In this document: positions 25,092 through 33,100 of the stretch, piece by piece
Numbering within the stretch: position 1 is the first letter of the stretch
How the letters are laid out: each line of letters begins with the position of its first letter
Source of the DNA: Burkholderiaceae bacterium
GTDB lineage: Bacteria > Pseudomonadota > Gammaproteobacteria > Burkholderiales > Burkholderiaceae_A
DNA length: 37,870 bases
Direction: 5' to 3'
Assembly: GCA_018882795.1 (NCBI GenBank)
Contig: VERJ01000019.1
Span: 1 to 37,870 of the forward strand
Notes under the pieces: model-generated
What the model saw: only the letters and a program-made list of their open reading frames with translations
What the model was told of the DNA's origin: nothing
The model's database searches: none
Position numbers and translations under genes: made by a program

Positions 25092-26102
25092 TTACTGGGG
25101 CTTAAAGCCACTGGCCGAAATGATTTTTGCCCAGGCCTGGGTATAGGACTGGACACGATTTGAGAACTGGGCCTGATTCATAAACTGAACCACCAGGCCA
25201 ATATCAGTCATTTGCGCCGCCAGCTTCGGTTCGGCAATCGCCTGCTGCACTGCTCTGCCGATCTGATCAATCGCCGCCTGTGGTGTGCCTGCCGGCGCAA
25301 ACAAACCGTAATAGGGCATGTCTTCAAAACCATCCAAACCGTATTCAGCAAAGGTAGGCACATTGGGCAGTGCCACCTGCCGGTTCTTGCCCAGCACCGC
25401 CAGGATTCTGACTTTTCCGGCCTTGTGATATTCGATCAAGTCCTGGACTGAGCCCACACCCGCAGGAATTTGATTGCCCACCATGTCGGCCATCATCGGG
25501 GCGCTACCCCGATAGGCCGCCGACTGCAGATCTACCTTGTAGCGATCCGCCAAGACCTTGACCAGGAATTCCGGCGTTGATGCTGGCGCAGGAATACCCA
25601 CTGTGGATTTTCCGCCGCCAGTCTTTTTCACCCAATCAAGGTACTCAGGAAAAGTCTTCACGGGTACGGCGGCCGACACACCAAAGGCGTTCACAAAGGA
25701 AGCGAAACCAACAACAGGAACAAAATCCTTAAACGGATCAAAACCCGGATTCTTCACCAGCATAGGAAGAATCGAGATCGAATGATCGTGCGATAGAAAC
25801 AAGGTGTTGCCATCCGGGGCAGCCGCCTTCAAGGCCTGGGCGGCCAGCTGGCCACCGGCACCCGGCTTGTTCTCGACCACCACGGGATACCCCAACCGCT
25901 CACGCAGACGATCCCCAATCAGGCGCGCGACCGCATCGGTACCGCCACCCGGCGGAAATCCAACGATGATGCGCAGCCGTTGCTCAGCAAAGGCTTGGGG
26001 CAACGTGAGCGCCACACCAAGGCCCGAGGCCAGGCCAATGGATTGTTTGATAAACACGCGGCGGCCAGTCGCCGCCAATTTGTAATCGTGCTGTGCTGAC
26101 AT
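25092..26102 (-). CDS. Bug-family (tripartite tricarboxylate) periplasmic receptor
   Basis: This 336-residue exported solute receptor belongs to the Bug/TctC family, greatly expanded in Burkholderiales. The start of the mature part, LRIIVGFPPGGGTDAVAR, and ENKPGAGGQLAAQAL are the family signatures. The N-terminus has a twin-Arg-like stretch (GRRVFIKQSIG) before a hydrophobic segment and a cut after AFA, so Tat export is possible. The start at 26102 has CAGGGAG upstream. No TctA or TctB membrane genes are near, so it is an orphan receptor, common for this family. Ligand unknown. Confidence 0.9.
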   Translation of the reverse strand: MSAQHDYKLAATGRRVFIKQSIGLASGLGVALTLPQAFAEQRLRIIVGFPPGGGTDAVARLIGDRLRERLGYPVVVENKPGAGGQLAAQALKAAAPDGNTLFLSHDHSISILPMLVKNPGFDPFKDFVPVVGFASFVNAFGVSAAVPVKTFPEYLDWVKKTGGGKSTVGIPAPASTPEFLVKVLADRYKVDLQSAAYRGSAPMMADMVGNQIPAGVGSVQDLIEYHKAGKVRILAVLGKNRQVALPNVPTFAEYGLDGFEDMPYYGLFAPAGTPQAAIDQIGRAVQQAIAEPKLAAQMTDIGLVVQFMNQAQFSNRVQSYTQAWAKIISASGFKPQ

Positions 26103-26130
26103 CTGGACTCCCTGAGAAACGTTAAGCGAT

Positions 26131-28020
26131 TTATATTAAAACACGCGTGCCCAACTCGATTACCTGATTGGTCGGAATGTTGAAATACGACACGACGCTG
26201 CCCGCATTGCGCGACATTGAAGCAAAGATCTCTTCACGCCATTTCGGCATGCCCCCACCTGTCGAAGGCACGACCGTTTCACGGCTCAAGAAATAAGATG
26301 TCGCAAACAAATCAATCTCCAGGCCATGCCATTCACGGGCATACTCCAGGGCATTGGGCACATCAGGGGTATCTTTGAAGCCAAACGTAATGCTGATCTC
26401 GGAGAAGTTCTCTGCGATGGGCGTGATCCGGATACGCTCATGAAAGGGCACCCAGGGCCGCTGCTCGTATCGCACAGTCAAAATCAGGTTCTGCCGATGC
26501 ATCACCATATTGTGTTTAATGTTGTGCATCAGTGCCTGCGGCGCGGTCGTGGGATCCGAGACAAGGTAAATCGCTGTGCGATCAATCACTGGCAGGCCCG
26601 CATCGCGTATCTGCTCAAGGAAGAGTCGCAAATCAGGATCGCCTTCCCGTATCTTTTTCACCAAGAGCTCCCGGCCGCGCTTCCAGGTCATCATCAAGAG
26701 CAGCACGAACAAGCCAAGGGTGAGCGGAAACCATCCCCCATGGAAAATTTTCGATAAGCAGCCAGCGACCAGCATCGCATCCAGCGAAAAGAAAAATGCG
26801 GTGGAGGCCAGGGTGAGGGCCAGGCCATAGCGCCAGCTCATTCGCACCACAAAAAATGTCAGCAGCGTGGAGCACATCATGGTCATGGTCACAGACACGC
26901 CGTAGGCATGGGCCAGGGCACTGGATGACCCGAACGCGGTGGTCACCACCAACACCGACACCAGCAACAAGCCATTCACAAATGGCACATAGATCTGGCC
27001 AGCCTCTTTGGCCGAGGTGTAAACGATCCGCATGCGTGGCAAGAAGCCCAGCTGAATGGCCTGCTGGGTCGCAGAATAAGCGCCGGAGATGGTGGCCTGT
27101 GATGCAATCACCGTGGCCAGAGTGGCCAGGGCCACTGCAGGGATCAGCAGAGCATCCGGAAAAGACAGAAAAAATGGATTCTCTGTGGCCTGTGGCTGCC
27201 GCATCAGCAATGCCCCCTGGCCCAGATAATTCAGAATCAATGCGGGATAGGCCACCAGTAGCCAAGCCAGCCGAATTGCACGGCGGCCAAAGTGGCCCAT
27301 ATCGGCATACAGCGCCTCCACGCCGGTGACTGCCAACACCAACGCTCCAATCACCAGGAGCACCTTGGGGCCGCGCTCGAGTAAAAAGAAATAAGCATGC
27401 TGCGGATCCAGGGCCACAAGAATTCCGGGGGATTGCACGAGTTGGTAAAACCCAATCACCCCAATCACTACAAACCACAGCAAAATGACTGGCCCAAAAA
27501 AACGGCCCACCAGGGCCGTACCGTATTTTTGAATGGCAAACAGCAGCACCAGAATTACCAGCGCAATCGGCATGACCAGTGGCGCAAAAGCAGGCTCAAT
27601 CACCTCCAGCCCCTCCACTGCGCTCAGCACCGAGATGGCTGGCGTAAGAATGCTCTCACCAAAAAATAGGCAGGCGCCAAAACAACCGACCACGAACACC
27701 AGGGCCTGCAGCCGGGGAGAATCCTTCACTGCAGCACTGGCCAGTGCCAGCAGGGCCATGATGCCGCCCTCCCCGCGGTTGTCTGCCCGCAAAATCAGGA
27801 ACACATATTTAATCGACACCACCAGGGTGAGCAGCCAGATGATGGCTGACACCGCACCGATCACATGATCGGGTGTCGGCGTCACACCGGTGGAGGGATT
27901 AAAGGTTTCTTTCAGCGCATACAGCGGACTGGTGCCGATGTCGCCATAAACGACACCCAGTGCGCCAAGCATCAGGGCAGCAAGCCCTGACTGCTGGTGC
28001 GAGGATTGGGAGGCGCTCAC
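26131..28020 (-). CDS. kup: KUP/HAK potassium uptake protein
   Basis: This 629-residue potassium-proton symporter has about 12 membrane helices followed by a cytoplasmic C-terminal domain (from about 445). The N-terminal ALGVVYGDIGTSPLYALKE (about 19-37) is the diagnostic KUP motif, and RADNRGEGGIMALLAL follows. The start is a GTG at 28020 without a clear ribosome binding site; no later ATG would keep the first helix. A short GC palindrome (28034-28046) lies just upstream. Confidence 0.95.
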   Translation of the reverse strand: MSASQSSHQQSGLAALMLGALGVVYGDIGTSPLYALKETFNPSTGVTPTPDHVIGAVSAIIWLLTLVVSIKYVFLILRADNRGEGGIMALLALASAAVKDSPRLQALVFVVGCFGACLFFGESILTPAISVLSAVEGLEVIEPAFAPLVMPIALVILVLLFAIQKYGTALVGRFFGPVILLWFVVIGVIGFYQLVQSPGILVALDPQHAYFFLLERGPKVLLVIGALVLAVTGVEALYADMGHFGRRAIRLAWLLVAYPALILNYLGQGALLMRQPQATENPFFLSFPDALLIPAVALATLATVIASQATISGAYSATQQAIQLGFLPRMRIVYTSAKEAGQIYVPFVNGLLLVSVLVVTTAFGSSSALAHAYGVSVTMTMMCSTLLTFFVVRMSWRYGLALTLASTAFFFSLDAMLVAGCLSKIFHGGWFPLTLGLFVLLLMMTWKRGRELLVKKIREGDPDLRLFLEQIRDAGLPVIDRTAIYLVSDPTTAPQALMHNIKHNMVMHRQNLILTVRYEQRPWVPFHERIRITPIAENFSEISITFGFKDTPDVPNALEYAREWHGLEIDLFATSYFLSRETVVPSTGGGMPKWREEIFASMSRNAGSVVSYFNIPTNQVIELGTRVLI

Positions 28021-28074
28021 AAAAAAGAGTCAAGGCATCAGATGCCAGCACGATACCCCCATGCGCCGGGAAAC

Positions 28075-28593
28075 TCAATCTTCCAGCAGGCTTCTCAACA
28101 TCCAAGCAGTTTTCTCGTGCACATCAATACGCTGGGTGAGCAAGTCGGCCGTAGGCTGGTCATCGGCTTTATCCACCACCGGAAAGAGCTTGCGGGCGGT
28201 TTTGGCGGTGGCCTCCTGGGCCTTTACCAGAGCCTGCACCATCTTGGTGGCGGTGAGCCGACCCTGAGGCTCCGGAATCGAGGACAGCTTCACGAACTCC
28301 CGATAAGTGCCAGGTGCAGGGTGACCCAGCGCACGAATACGCTCGGCGATGATGTCCAGCGCACCCCACTGCTCGGTGTATTGGGCCATGAACATCGTGT
28401 GCAGAGTATTGAACTGCGGTCCCGTCACGTTCCAATGAAAGTTGTGGGTCATCAGATACAGGGTGTAGCTGTCGGCCAGTAAGGCTGAGAGGCCCGCAGC
28501 AATCTTTTTGCGGTCGGCATCCGAGATGCCGATATCAATGGCCATGGGCTGGACGCTACTGCGGCCGGCCTTAACTCGGGCTTTCGCATTCAT
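28075..28593 (-). CDS. dps: Dps-family ferritin-like DNA-protection protein
   Basis: This 172-residue dodecamer-forming mini-ferritin oxidises and stores iron using peroxide and shields DNA. The inter-subunit ferroxidase residues match E. coli Dps with constant offset: H53 (FHWN), H65 (LHTM), D80 and E84 (LDIIAERI). A basic N-terminal tail (K and R in the first 11 residues) could bind DNA. AAGGAG lies before the ATG at 28593. It probably belongs functionally with the oxyR/ahpCF locus about 5 kb away, though I see no clear OxyR site in its 106-base upstream gap. Confidence 0.93.
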   Translation of the reverse strand: MNAKARVKAGRSSVQPMAIDIGISDADRKKIAAGLSALLADSYTLYLMTHNFHWNVTGPQFNTLHTMFMAQYTEQWGALDIIAERIRALGHPAPGTYREFVKLSSIPEPQGRLTATKMVQALVKAQEATAKTARKLFPVVDKADDQPTADLLTQRIDVHEKTAWMLRSLLED

Positions 28594-28699
28594 AAGTCAC
28601 TCCTTCAGAAAAAAGATCGCGAATGGACTGAATTTTCAATCCGATCAACTGGTCTGTCCAACAGATTGTTTGGATTCAGTGCATCGAAAAAATCGATGA

Positions 28700-29110
28700 T
28701 CAAGCCAGTCCGATCCTGGATCGCAGGGCTTCGGGAATGGGCCTGGATTTGCCCGTGGCAACATCAATCCAGACCACTTTGGCGGCACCCTCTGCATAGA
28801 GACGATCATCCCCCACCACGCGCATCTCATAGTGGGTCACCACGCTGCTACGCCCAAGGCTGCCCGCGTACATCCGTACCTCTACGGTACTCGGGTAGGT
28901 GACGGGAATCAAAAAGCTGCAGCTCGCATTCACGATCACGGGCGCCTCGGCCTGGCCAATGCCGAGTTTCATTCCAATCTGCTCCAGCCACTCACAGCGG
29001 CACTGCTCGGCATAGCGGAAATAGATGGTGTTGTTGACATGCTCATAGGCATCCATATCGCCCCAACGCACGGGGATCATGGACACATGGACCAGTTTTT
29101 TCTCACTCAT
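28700..29110 (-). CDS. Hotdog-fold acyl-CoA thioesterase (YbgC/4-hydroxybenzoyl-CoA type)
   Basis: This 136-residue cytoplasmic thioesterase has the motif VRWGDMDAYEHVNNTIYFRY (about 14-33); the Asp in GDMDAYEHVNN is the usual catalytic residue of this class. Length is typical. I choose the ATG at 29110, with AGAGG eight bases upstream, over the GTG at 29119, which abuts it. The acyl-CoA substrate cannot be told from sequence. It lies between prfC and dps on the same strand, with 37 bases to prfC. Confidence 0.88.
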   Translation of the reverse strand: MSEKKLVHVSMIPVRWGDMDAYEHVNNTIYFRYAEQCRCEWLEQIGMKLGIGQAEAPVIVNASCSFLIPVTYPSTVEVRMYAGSLGRSSVVTHYEMRVVGDDRLYAEGAAKVVWIDVATGKSRPIPEALRSRIGLA

Positions 29111-29147
29111 TTGCGTCACCTCTTTTCTTGCACTCTGAGACCTGGAT

Positions 29148-30770
29148 TTAGTTCACCAGATCCGATTGAAAAATCAATCCTGCATGCTCACGTAGCGCAT
29201 GAAACTGAATCTGCGGCCAGCGTTCCATCACCACATCCAACTCGGAGCGATGGGCTGTCAGCAGCACGGGTGCACCCACCACATCCTCCGCGGTACGATG
29301 GCTGTTTTCCTCCAGAAACTGGGTCAGTTTTTTCGGATCTTCCGAAGTGACCCAGCGGGCCACATTAAAACGCGATCCTAAGAGCCGTACCTCAGCGCCA
29401 TATTCGGTCTTCAGTCGATGGGCCACCACTTCGAACTGCAACTGGCCCACGGCGCCCAGCAACATCGCACCACCCGCATGGGGCCGAAAGACCTGGATCG
29501 CGCCTTCTTCACCCAGCTGCATCAGGCCTGTACGCAGCTGCTTGTTTTTCATGGGGTCGGCAGTCTCAACCATGCGAAACATCTCGGGCGCAAAAAACGG
29601 CAAGCCCCTGAACTGCAGGGTCTCGCCCTCGGTAAGGGTATCGCCTAGCCGCAGCAGGCCGTGATTGGGCAGGCCAATGATGTCACCCGCAAAGGCCTCG
29701 TCCAAAATATCCCGACGCTGGGAGAGAAACGACAGGGCGTTGTTGGTACGGATCTCCTTGCCGTTGCGGCATATTTTCAGCTTCATGCCGCGCTCAAATC
29801 GGCCGGAGCAAATCCGCAAAAATGCAACACGGTCCCGATGGGCCGGATCCATATTGGCCTGCACCTTAAAGACCACGGCCGCAAACTTGGATTCATCGGG
29901 ATGCACGCTGCGCTGTACAGCCTCCCGCGGGCCCGGCGCTGGCGCCAGCTGGGCCAGGGCATCCAGCACCTCCTGCACACCAAAATTATTGATCGCAGAA
30001 CCAAAGAAGACCGGTGACTGCCGACCAGCAAGAAATTCACCCCGATCAAAGCTAGGCATCGCACCCTGAACCAGCTCGACTTCGGCCAATGCCTCCTGCA
30101 GATCTGGGCCGAGACGGGCAACGAGCCCAGGGTCATCCAAAGATGCTGTGCTCGCGGAAGCCGAATCAATCCGATCCTCGCCCCCGCGGAAAAGCCGCAT
30201 CTGCGACAGAGCAATATCAATCACACCCGCAAATGATTTCCCCATGCCCACGGGCCAGGTGAAGGGCACCACCGGCATGCCGAGGGCCGCCTCGATTTCA
30301 TCCATCAGATCGAGCGGTTTTTTCACCTCACGGTCTAACTTATTGATGAACGTAATGAGCGGCGTGTTGCGGGCCCGGCAGACCTCGATCAGACGGCGGG
30401 TCTGGGGCTCGACACCATTGGCCGCGTCGATCACCATGAGCGCCGAATCCACTGCAGTCAACACACGATAAGTGTCTTCAGAAAAATCCTGGTGACCAGG
30501 TGTATCCAACAGATTGATCACGCAGTCCCGATATTCCATCTGCATGACGGAGCTGGCCACCGAGATGCCGCGCTGCTTTTCGATCTCCATCCAGTCGGAG
30601 GTGGCGTGACGGCTGGCCTTGCGGGCCTTTACACTGCCTGCGATCTGAATCGCACCGGCATAGAGCAGCAGCTTTTCTGTGAGCGTAGTCTTGCCCGCAT
30701 CCGGGTGGGAAATGATGGCAAAGCTTCTTCGTCGAGAGACTTCCTGGCCCCCCGAAAATCCGTCACTCAC
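29148..30770 (-). CDS. prfC: Peptide chain release factor 3
   Basis: This 540-residue GTPase recycles RF1 and RF2 from terminating ribosomes. The G motifs are SHPDAGKTT (21-29), DTPGHQDFSEDTYR (89-102) and NKLDRE (143-148); the RF3 group is marked by the GSVKARKASRHATSDWMEIE segment (45-64). The start is the GTG at 30770 with only a weak GGGGA ahead, part of which lies in a hairpin at 30780-30799. Confidence 0.96.
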   Translation of the reverse strand: MSDGFSGGQEVSRRRSFAIISHPDAGKTTLTEKLLLYAGAIQIAGSVKARKASRHATSDWMEIEKQRGISVASSVMQMEYRDCVINLLDTPGHQDFSEDTYRVLTAVDSALMVIDAANGVEPQTRRLIEVCRARNTPLITFINKLDREVKKPLDLMDEIEAALGMPVVPFTWPVGMGKSFAGVIDIALSQMRLFRGGEDRIDSASASTASLDDPGLVARLGPDLQEALAEVELVQGAMPSFDRGEFLAGRQSPVFFGSAINNFGVQEVLDALAQLAPAPGPREAVQRSVHPDESKFAAVVFKVQANMDPAHRDRVAFLRICSGRFERGMKLKICRNGKEIRTNNALSFLSQRRDILDEAFAGDIIGLPNHGLLRLGDTLTEGETLQFRGLPFFAPEMFRMVETADPMKNKQLRTGLMQLGEEGAIQVFRPHAGGAMLLGAVGQLQFEVVAHRLKTEYGAEVRLLGSRFNVARWVTSEDPKKLTQFLEENSHRTAEDVVGAPVLLTAHRSELDVVMERWPQIQFHALREHAGLIFQSDLVN

Positions 30771-30779
30771 AGTCTATTC

Positions 30780-30799
30780 CCCGGTTTTTCTAAACCGGG
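30780..30799 (-). other. Perfect hairpin just upstream of prfC
   Basis: CCCGGTTT and AAACCGGG form a perfect eight-base-pair stem with a four-base loop, ten bases before the prfC GTG start and 19 bases after the DUF2892 stop. There is no U-run, so it is a weak terminator at best. It may limit access to the G-rich ribosome-binding stretch of prfC or mark an mRNA processing point. Confidence 0.55.
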
Positions 30800-30818
30800 A
30801 GTGTACTGAATTCACCCC

Positions 30819-31022
30819 TCAATTCGATGGGGGCGGTGTCTTACAGGTCTTAAACCCAAATAGCGTGTACGCAGGACAGCTACCCAGGGCCGCTGTAATC
30901 ACGGGCACCACACCAATATAGGCCCAGGGCCCAAGGGCGCCCACTGCGGCCGACGCGATCAAGGCCAGGCCAAGACCCAATCGTGATGCACGGTCCACAC
31001 CGCCCATATTTTTTTCTAGCAT
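30819..31022 (-). CDS. DUF2892 (YgaP C-terminal-like) small membrane protein
   Basis: A 67-residue protein starting at the ATG at 31022, with AGGAG eight bases upstream. NMGGVDRASRLGLGLALI and the second hydrophobic segment, ending GSCPAYTLFGFKTCK, match the DUF2892 family: two membrane helices and a Cys-bearing C-terminal loop (CPAYTLFG...C). Such proteins occur fused to rhodanese (E. coli YgaP) or in sulfide and persulfide stress operons. Here there is no rhodanese domain. A 22-bp palindrome lies just upstream, between it and divergent crcB. Confidence 0.87.
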   Translation of the reverse strand: MLEKNMGGVDRASRLGLGLALIASAAVGALGPWAYIGVVPVITAALGSCPAYTLFGFKTCKTPPPSN

Positions 31023-31037
31023 GCTGCATTCTCCTGA

Positions 31038-31059
31038 AATATTCACTTAAGTGCATATT
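31038..31059. promoter_or_regulatory. 22-bp near-perfect palindrome, candidate ArsR-type operator
   Basis: The half-sites AATATTCACTT (31038-31048) and AAGTGCATATT (31049-31059) are complementary at 10 of 11 positions. The core reads ATTC, eight bases, GCAT, one base away from the ATTC-N8-GAAT pattern I recall for the persulfide-sensing repressor SqrR. It lies 16 bases upstream of the DUF2892 start codon and could also affect divergent crcB. No ArsR-family gene is in the window. Confidence 0.55.
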
Positions 31060-31095
31060 ATCAAGGAGGGCCACCGCTCGGTCTACACTTCGTTG

Positions 31096-31482
31096 ATGTC
31101 TATCAAATTTCTGTCCGTTTTCGCCATCAGTCTGGGCGCGAGCCTTGGGGCCTTGGCACGCTGGCAGCTTTCTGAACACCTCAACCACCGGCTGGCCCAT
31201 CTCCCGCTGGGCACGCTCGTCGCGAACTGGGTCGGCGCCTACGTCATTGGGCTCGCAGTGGCGTATTTCAGCGACAGTCCAAAAATCTCTGATGAATTTC
31301 GACTATTTTTAATTACGGGCTTGCTGGGCGGCCTGACGACCTTCTCAGCATTTTCCGCGGAAGTGACAGCACTGATACAGCAGGGCCGCTGGCTGTGGGT
31401 CAGCACCGGAATTGTTGCGCATGTTGCAGGATCAATTCTACTCACCTTGCTGGGCATCACAACCTATAGCCTGATGCGCTAA
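31096..31482 (+). CDS. crcB: Fluoride channel CrcB/FluC
   Basis: This 128-residue membrane protein exports fluoride as a dual-topology dimer. Family motifs are GASLGALARWQL (14-25), PLGTLVANWVGAYVIG (37-52, pore Asn N44), and TGLLGGLTTFSAFSAE (74-89) with the phenylalanine box and central Na-site region. I start at the ATG at 31096; a GTG at 31051 would begin inside the palindrome, and the AAGGAGG at 31063-31069 is too far from the ATG to be a standard site. No fluoride riboswitch pattern is visible upstream. Confidence 0.92.
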   Translation: MSIKFLSVFAISLGASLGALARWQLSEHLNHRLAHLPLGTLVANWVGAYVIGLAVAYFSDSPKISDEFRLFLITGLLGGLTTFSAFSAEVTALIQQGRWLWVSTGIVAHVAGSILLTLLGITTYSLMR

Positions 31483-31519
31483 ATTAGAGGTCAGACTGCA
31501 TTTTTTGGAGTGCGTACGT

Positions 31520-31873
31520 ATGTCAATGGATTACAAAGAAGGGGAATACGCGCTATCGCTCGGCGCCTATGCCCAAGCCTTCGAAACATTTTTTGATATC
31601 GAAAAAGATCAGCAGGAGCCCACGTTCATCAAGTGTTGCCAGATGGTGCTGGCCAACCAGGTTGCGGAATCGGAAATCACTGATCTTAAAGAGCACCTGG
31701 AGCGGGAGATGCGCCGTAACAATGTCCGCGCCACCTATAACTACGGTCTGATCATGGCGCACCTGGGCCACCCCGCAAAAGCCCAGGAAATTCTGAATCA
31801 GGCCGTCTTGCTTGGTCTGCCTGAGGCCAAATCGGCGCTCACCAAGCTGCTGCTCACCGGCAGCTGCCGCTAG
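31520..31873 (+). CDS. Small helical tetratricopeptide/Sel1-like protein
   Basis: A 117-residue protein from the ATG at 31520 (TGGAG nine bases upstream). It looks all-helical, with repeat-like pairs: YALSLGAYAQAFETFFDIEK near the start and YNYGLIMAHLGHPAKAQEIL later, both with the A/G spacing of TPR or Sel1 repeats, and a final LGLPEAKSALTKLLLTG. No signal peptide. Probably a protein-interaction scaffold; no function can be named. The next gene begins about 10 bases after its stop. Confidence 0.75.
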   Translation: MSMDYKEGEYALSLGAYAQAFETFFDIEKDQQEPTFIKCCQMVLANQVAESEITDLKEHLEREMRRNNVRATYNYGLIMAHLGHPAKAQEILNQAVLLGLPEAKSALTKLLLTGSCR

Positions 31874-31883
31874 ACTCTTCCGA

Positions 31884-32639
31884 TTGACCACATCCGAAAA
31901 AGTTCGCATCTCCAAACTGCTGGCCGATCGCGGACTGTGTTCGCGACGCGAGGCGGATCGCTACATTGAACAGGGCCTGGTGCTGGTCGATGGCAAAGTG
32001 GTCAGCGAATTAGGATCACGGGCCTACCCTCATCAGAAGATTGAGCTGGCCCGGGATGCGCAGGCCCAACAACAAAGCAAACTCACCATCGTTCTGAATA
32101 AGCCCATCGGCATCGTGTCGCATGAAGATGATGATCGACGCTACACCCCGGCAATCCGCCTGATTACCCAAGACACGCTCTGGCATCACGCCAGCACCAA
32201 GGCGGCCATCACAAAACTGCCTGCACGGCTAAACACCCGGGGGCTGGCGCCTGCAGGCCGACTGGATATCGATTCCACTGGCATGCTGGTCTTGACGCAG
32301 GATGGCCGCATTGCACGGCTATTGATTGGAGAAGACTCGCCAATTGAAAAAGAATATCTTGTTCGGGTAGAAGGCGCTTTATCCGCGCAGGGCCTAAAAC
32401 TGCTGAATCACGGATTAAGCCTCGACGGGCAGGCCCTTCGGCCCGCCAAGGTCTCATGGCAAAACGAGCAGCAGCTACGATTCGTGCTGCGAGAAGGCAA
32501 AAAACGTCAGATACGCCGCATGTGTGAGCTGGTGGGACTCAAGGTCATTGGACTAAAACGAATTCGGATCGGTAAGATTGTGCTCGGCCAATTGCCTCTA
32601 GGACAGTGGCGGCCGCTGGGCGAATATGAGCGTTTCTAA
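31884..32639 (+). CDS. rRNA pseudouridine synthase (RsuA/RluB/RluF family)
   Basis: From the TTG at 31884 the product has 251 residues: an N-terminal S4 RNA-binding domain (RISKLLADRGLCSRREADRYIEQG, about 8-31) and a catalytic domain with the uridine-modifying Asp D128 in GRLDIDSTGMLVLTQDG. The C-terminal REGKKRQIRRMCELVGL motif is diagnostic. The LNKPIGIVSH segment and the long insert before the catalytic motif resemble RluF (23S rRNA) more than RsuA, but I leave the target open. An ATG at 31812 is possible but would overlap the preceding gene and adds non-conserved residues. Confidence 0.88.
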   Translation: MTTSEKVRISKLLADRGLCSRREADRYIEQGLVLVDGKVVSELGSRAYPHQKIELARDAQAQQQSKLTIVLNKPIGIVSHEDDDRRYTPAIRLITQDTLWHHASTKAAITKLPARLNTRGLAPAGRLDIDSTGMLVLTQDGRIARLLIGEDSPIEKEYLVRVEGALSAQGLKLLNHGLSLDGQALRPAKVSWQNEQQLRFVLREGKKRQIRRMCELVGLKVIGLKRIRIGKIVLGQLPLGQWRPLGEYERF

Positions 32640-32677
32640 AACGGCTTTCTTTGTGACTTCAATCGGGGAGGATTGAC

Positions 32678-33100
32678 ATGAACATCATTAAAGCAGGCCT
32701 CGCGGCCATTTCCCTTGGATTTTCTATCGCCGCAACGGCAAATGACAGCATCAAAGTGGTTTACCACGTGAATGAAGGCGTACAACAGGCAAGCCGGGCG
32801 ATCGGGAACATTCGCAATCACCTGAACGCCGATCCGAAGGCCAAGATCGTTGTGGTAACCCATGGACCTGGAATTGATTTCCTGCTTGAAGGTGCAGAAA
32901 ACATGGCTGGCACCAAATTCACGGGCGCGATCGCGGAACTTGTTGGTCGCGGGGTTGAATTTAGAGTCTGCAACAACACGCTCGTCTCCCGGAAAATCAA
33001 CAAAGACCAAGTGATCCAGGAGGCGAAGGTGGTGCCCTCGGGCGTTGCCGAGGTCGCCAACCTTCAAGCCAAAGAAAAGTTCGTTTACCTGCGCCCTTAG
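32678..33100 (+). CDS. Exported DsrE/F-like protein
   Basis: A 140-residue protein with a signal peptide (hydrophobic 6-18, cleavage near ATA or TAN) and a mature DsrE-like alpha/beta fold: [40 protein letters not shown] and a single Cys in FRVCNNTL. In DsrE/DsrF/TusD proteins sulfur is relayed on a Cys; whether this periplasmic branch carries sulfur is unproven. GGGGAGG lies before the ATG at 32678. Its last four bases overlap the convergent ahpF stop. Confidence 0.85.
   Translation: MNIIKAGLAAISLGFSIAATANDSIKVVYHVNEGVQQASRAIGNIRNHLNADPKAKIVVVTHGPGIDFLLEGAENMAGTKFTGAIAELVGRGVEFRVCNNTLVSRKINKDQVIQEAKVVPSGVAEVANLQAKEKFVYLRP

Noticed and set aside
28034-28046. GGCATC-A-GATGCC palindrome upstream of kup
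   Set aside because: Six-base arms around one base cannot fold as an RNA hairpin without losing pairs, and a single short palindrome is not enough to call an operator.
28682-28698. CATCGA-A5-TCGATG repeat after the thioesterase gene as a terminator
   Set aside because: The stem is short and AT-rich, and no T-run follows on the minus strand; the T residues are only in the loop.
31023-31095. Possible fluoride riboswitch ahead of crcB
   Set aside because: I looked for the GGNGAUGG-type start and the pseudoknot pattern of the crcB RNA motif and did not find them; the gap is filled by the palindrome and a stray AAGGAGG.
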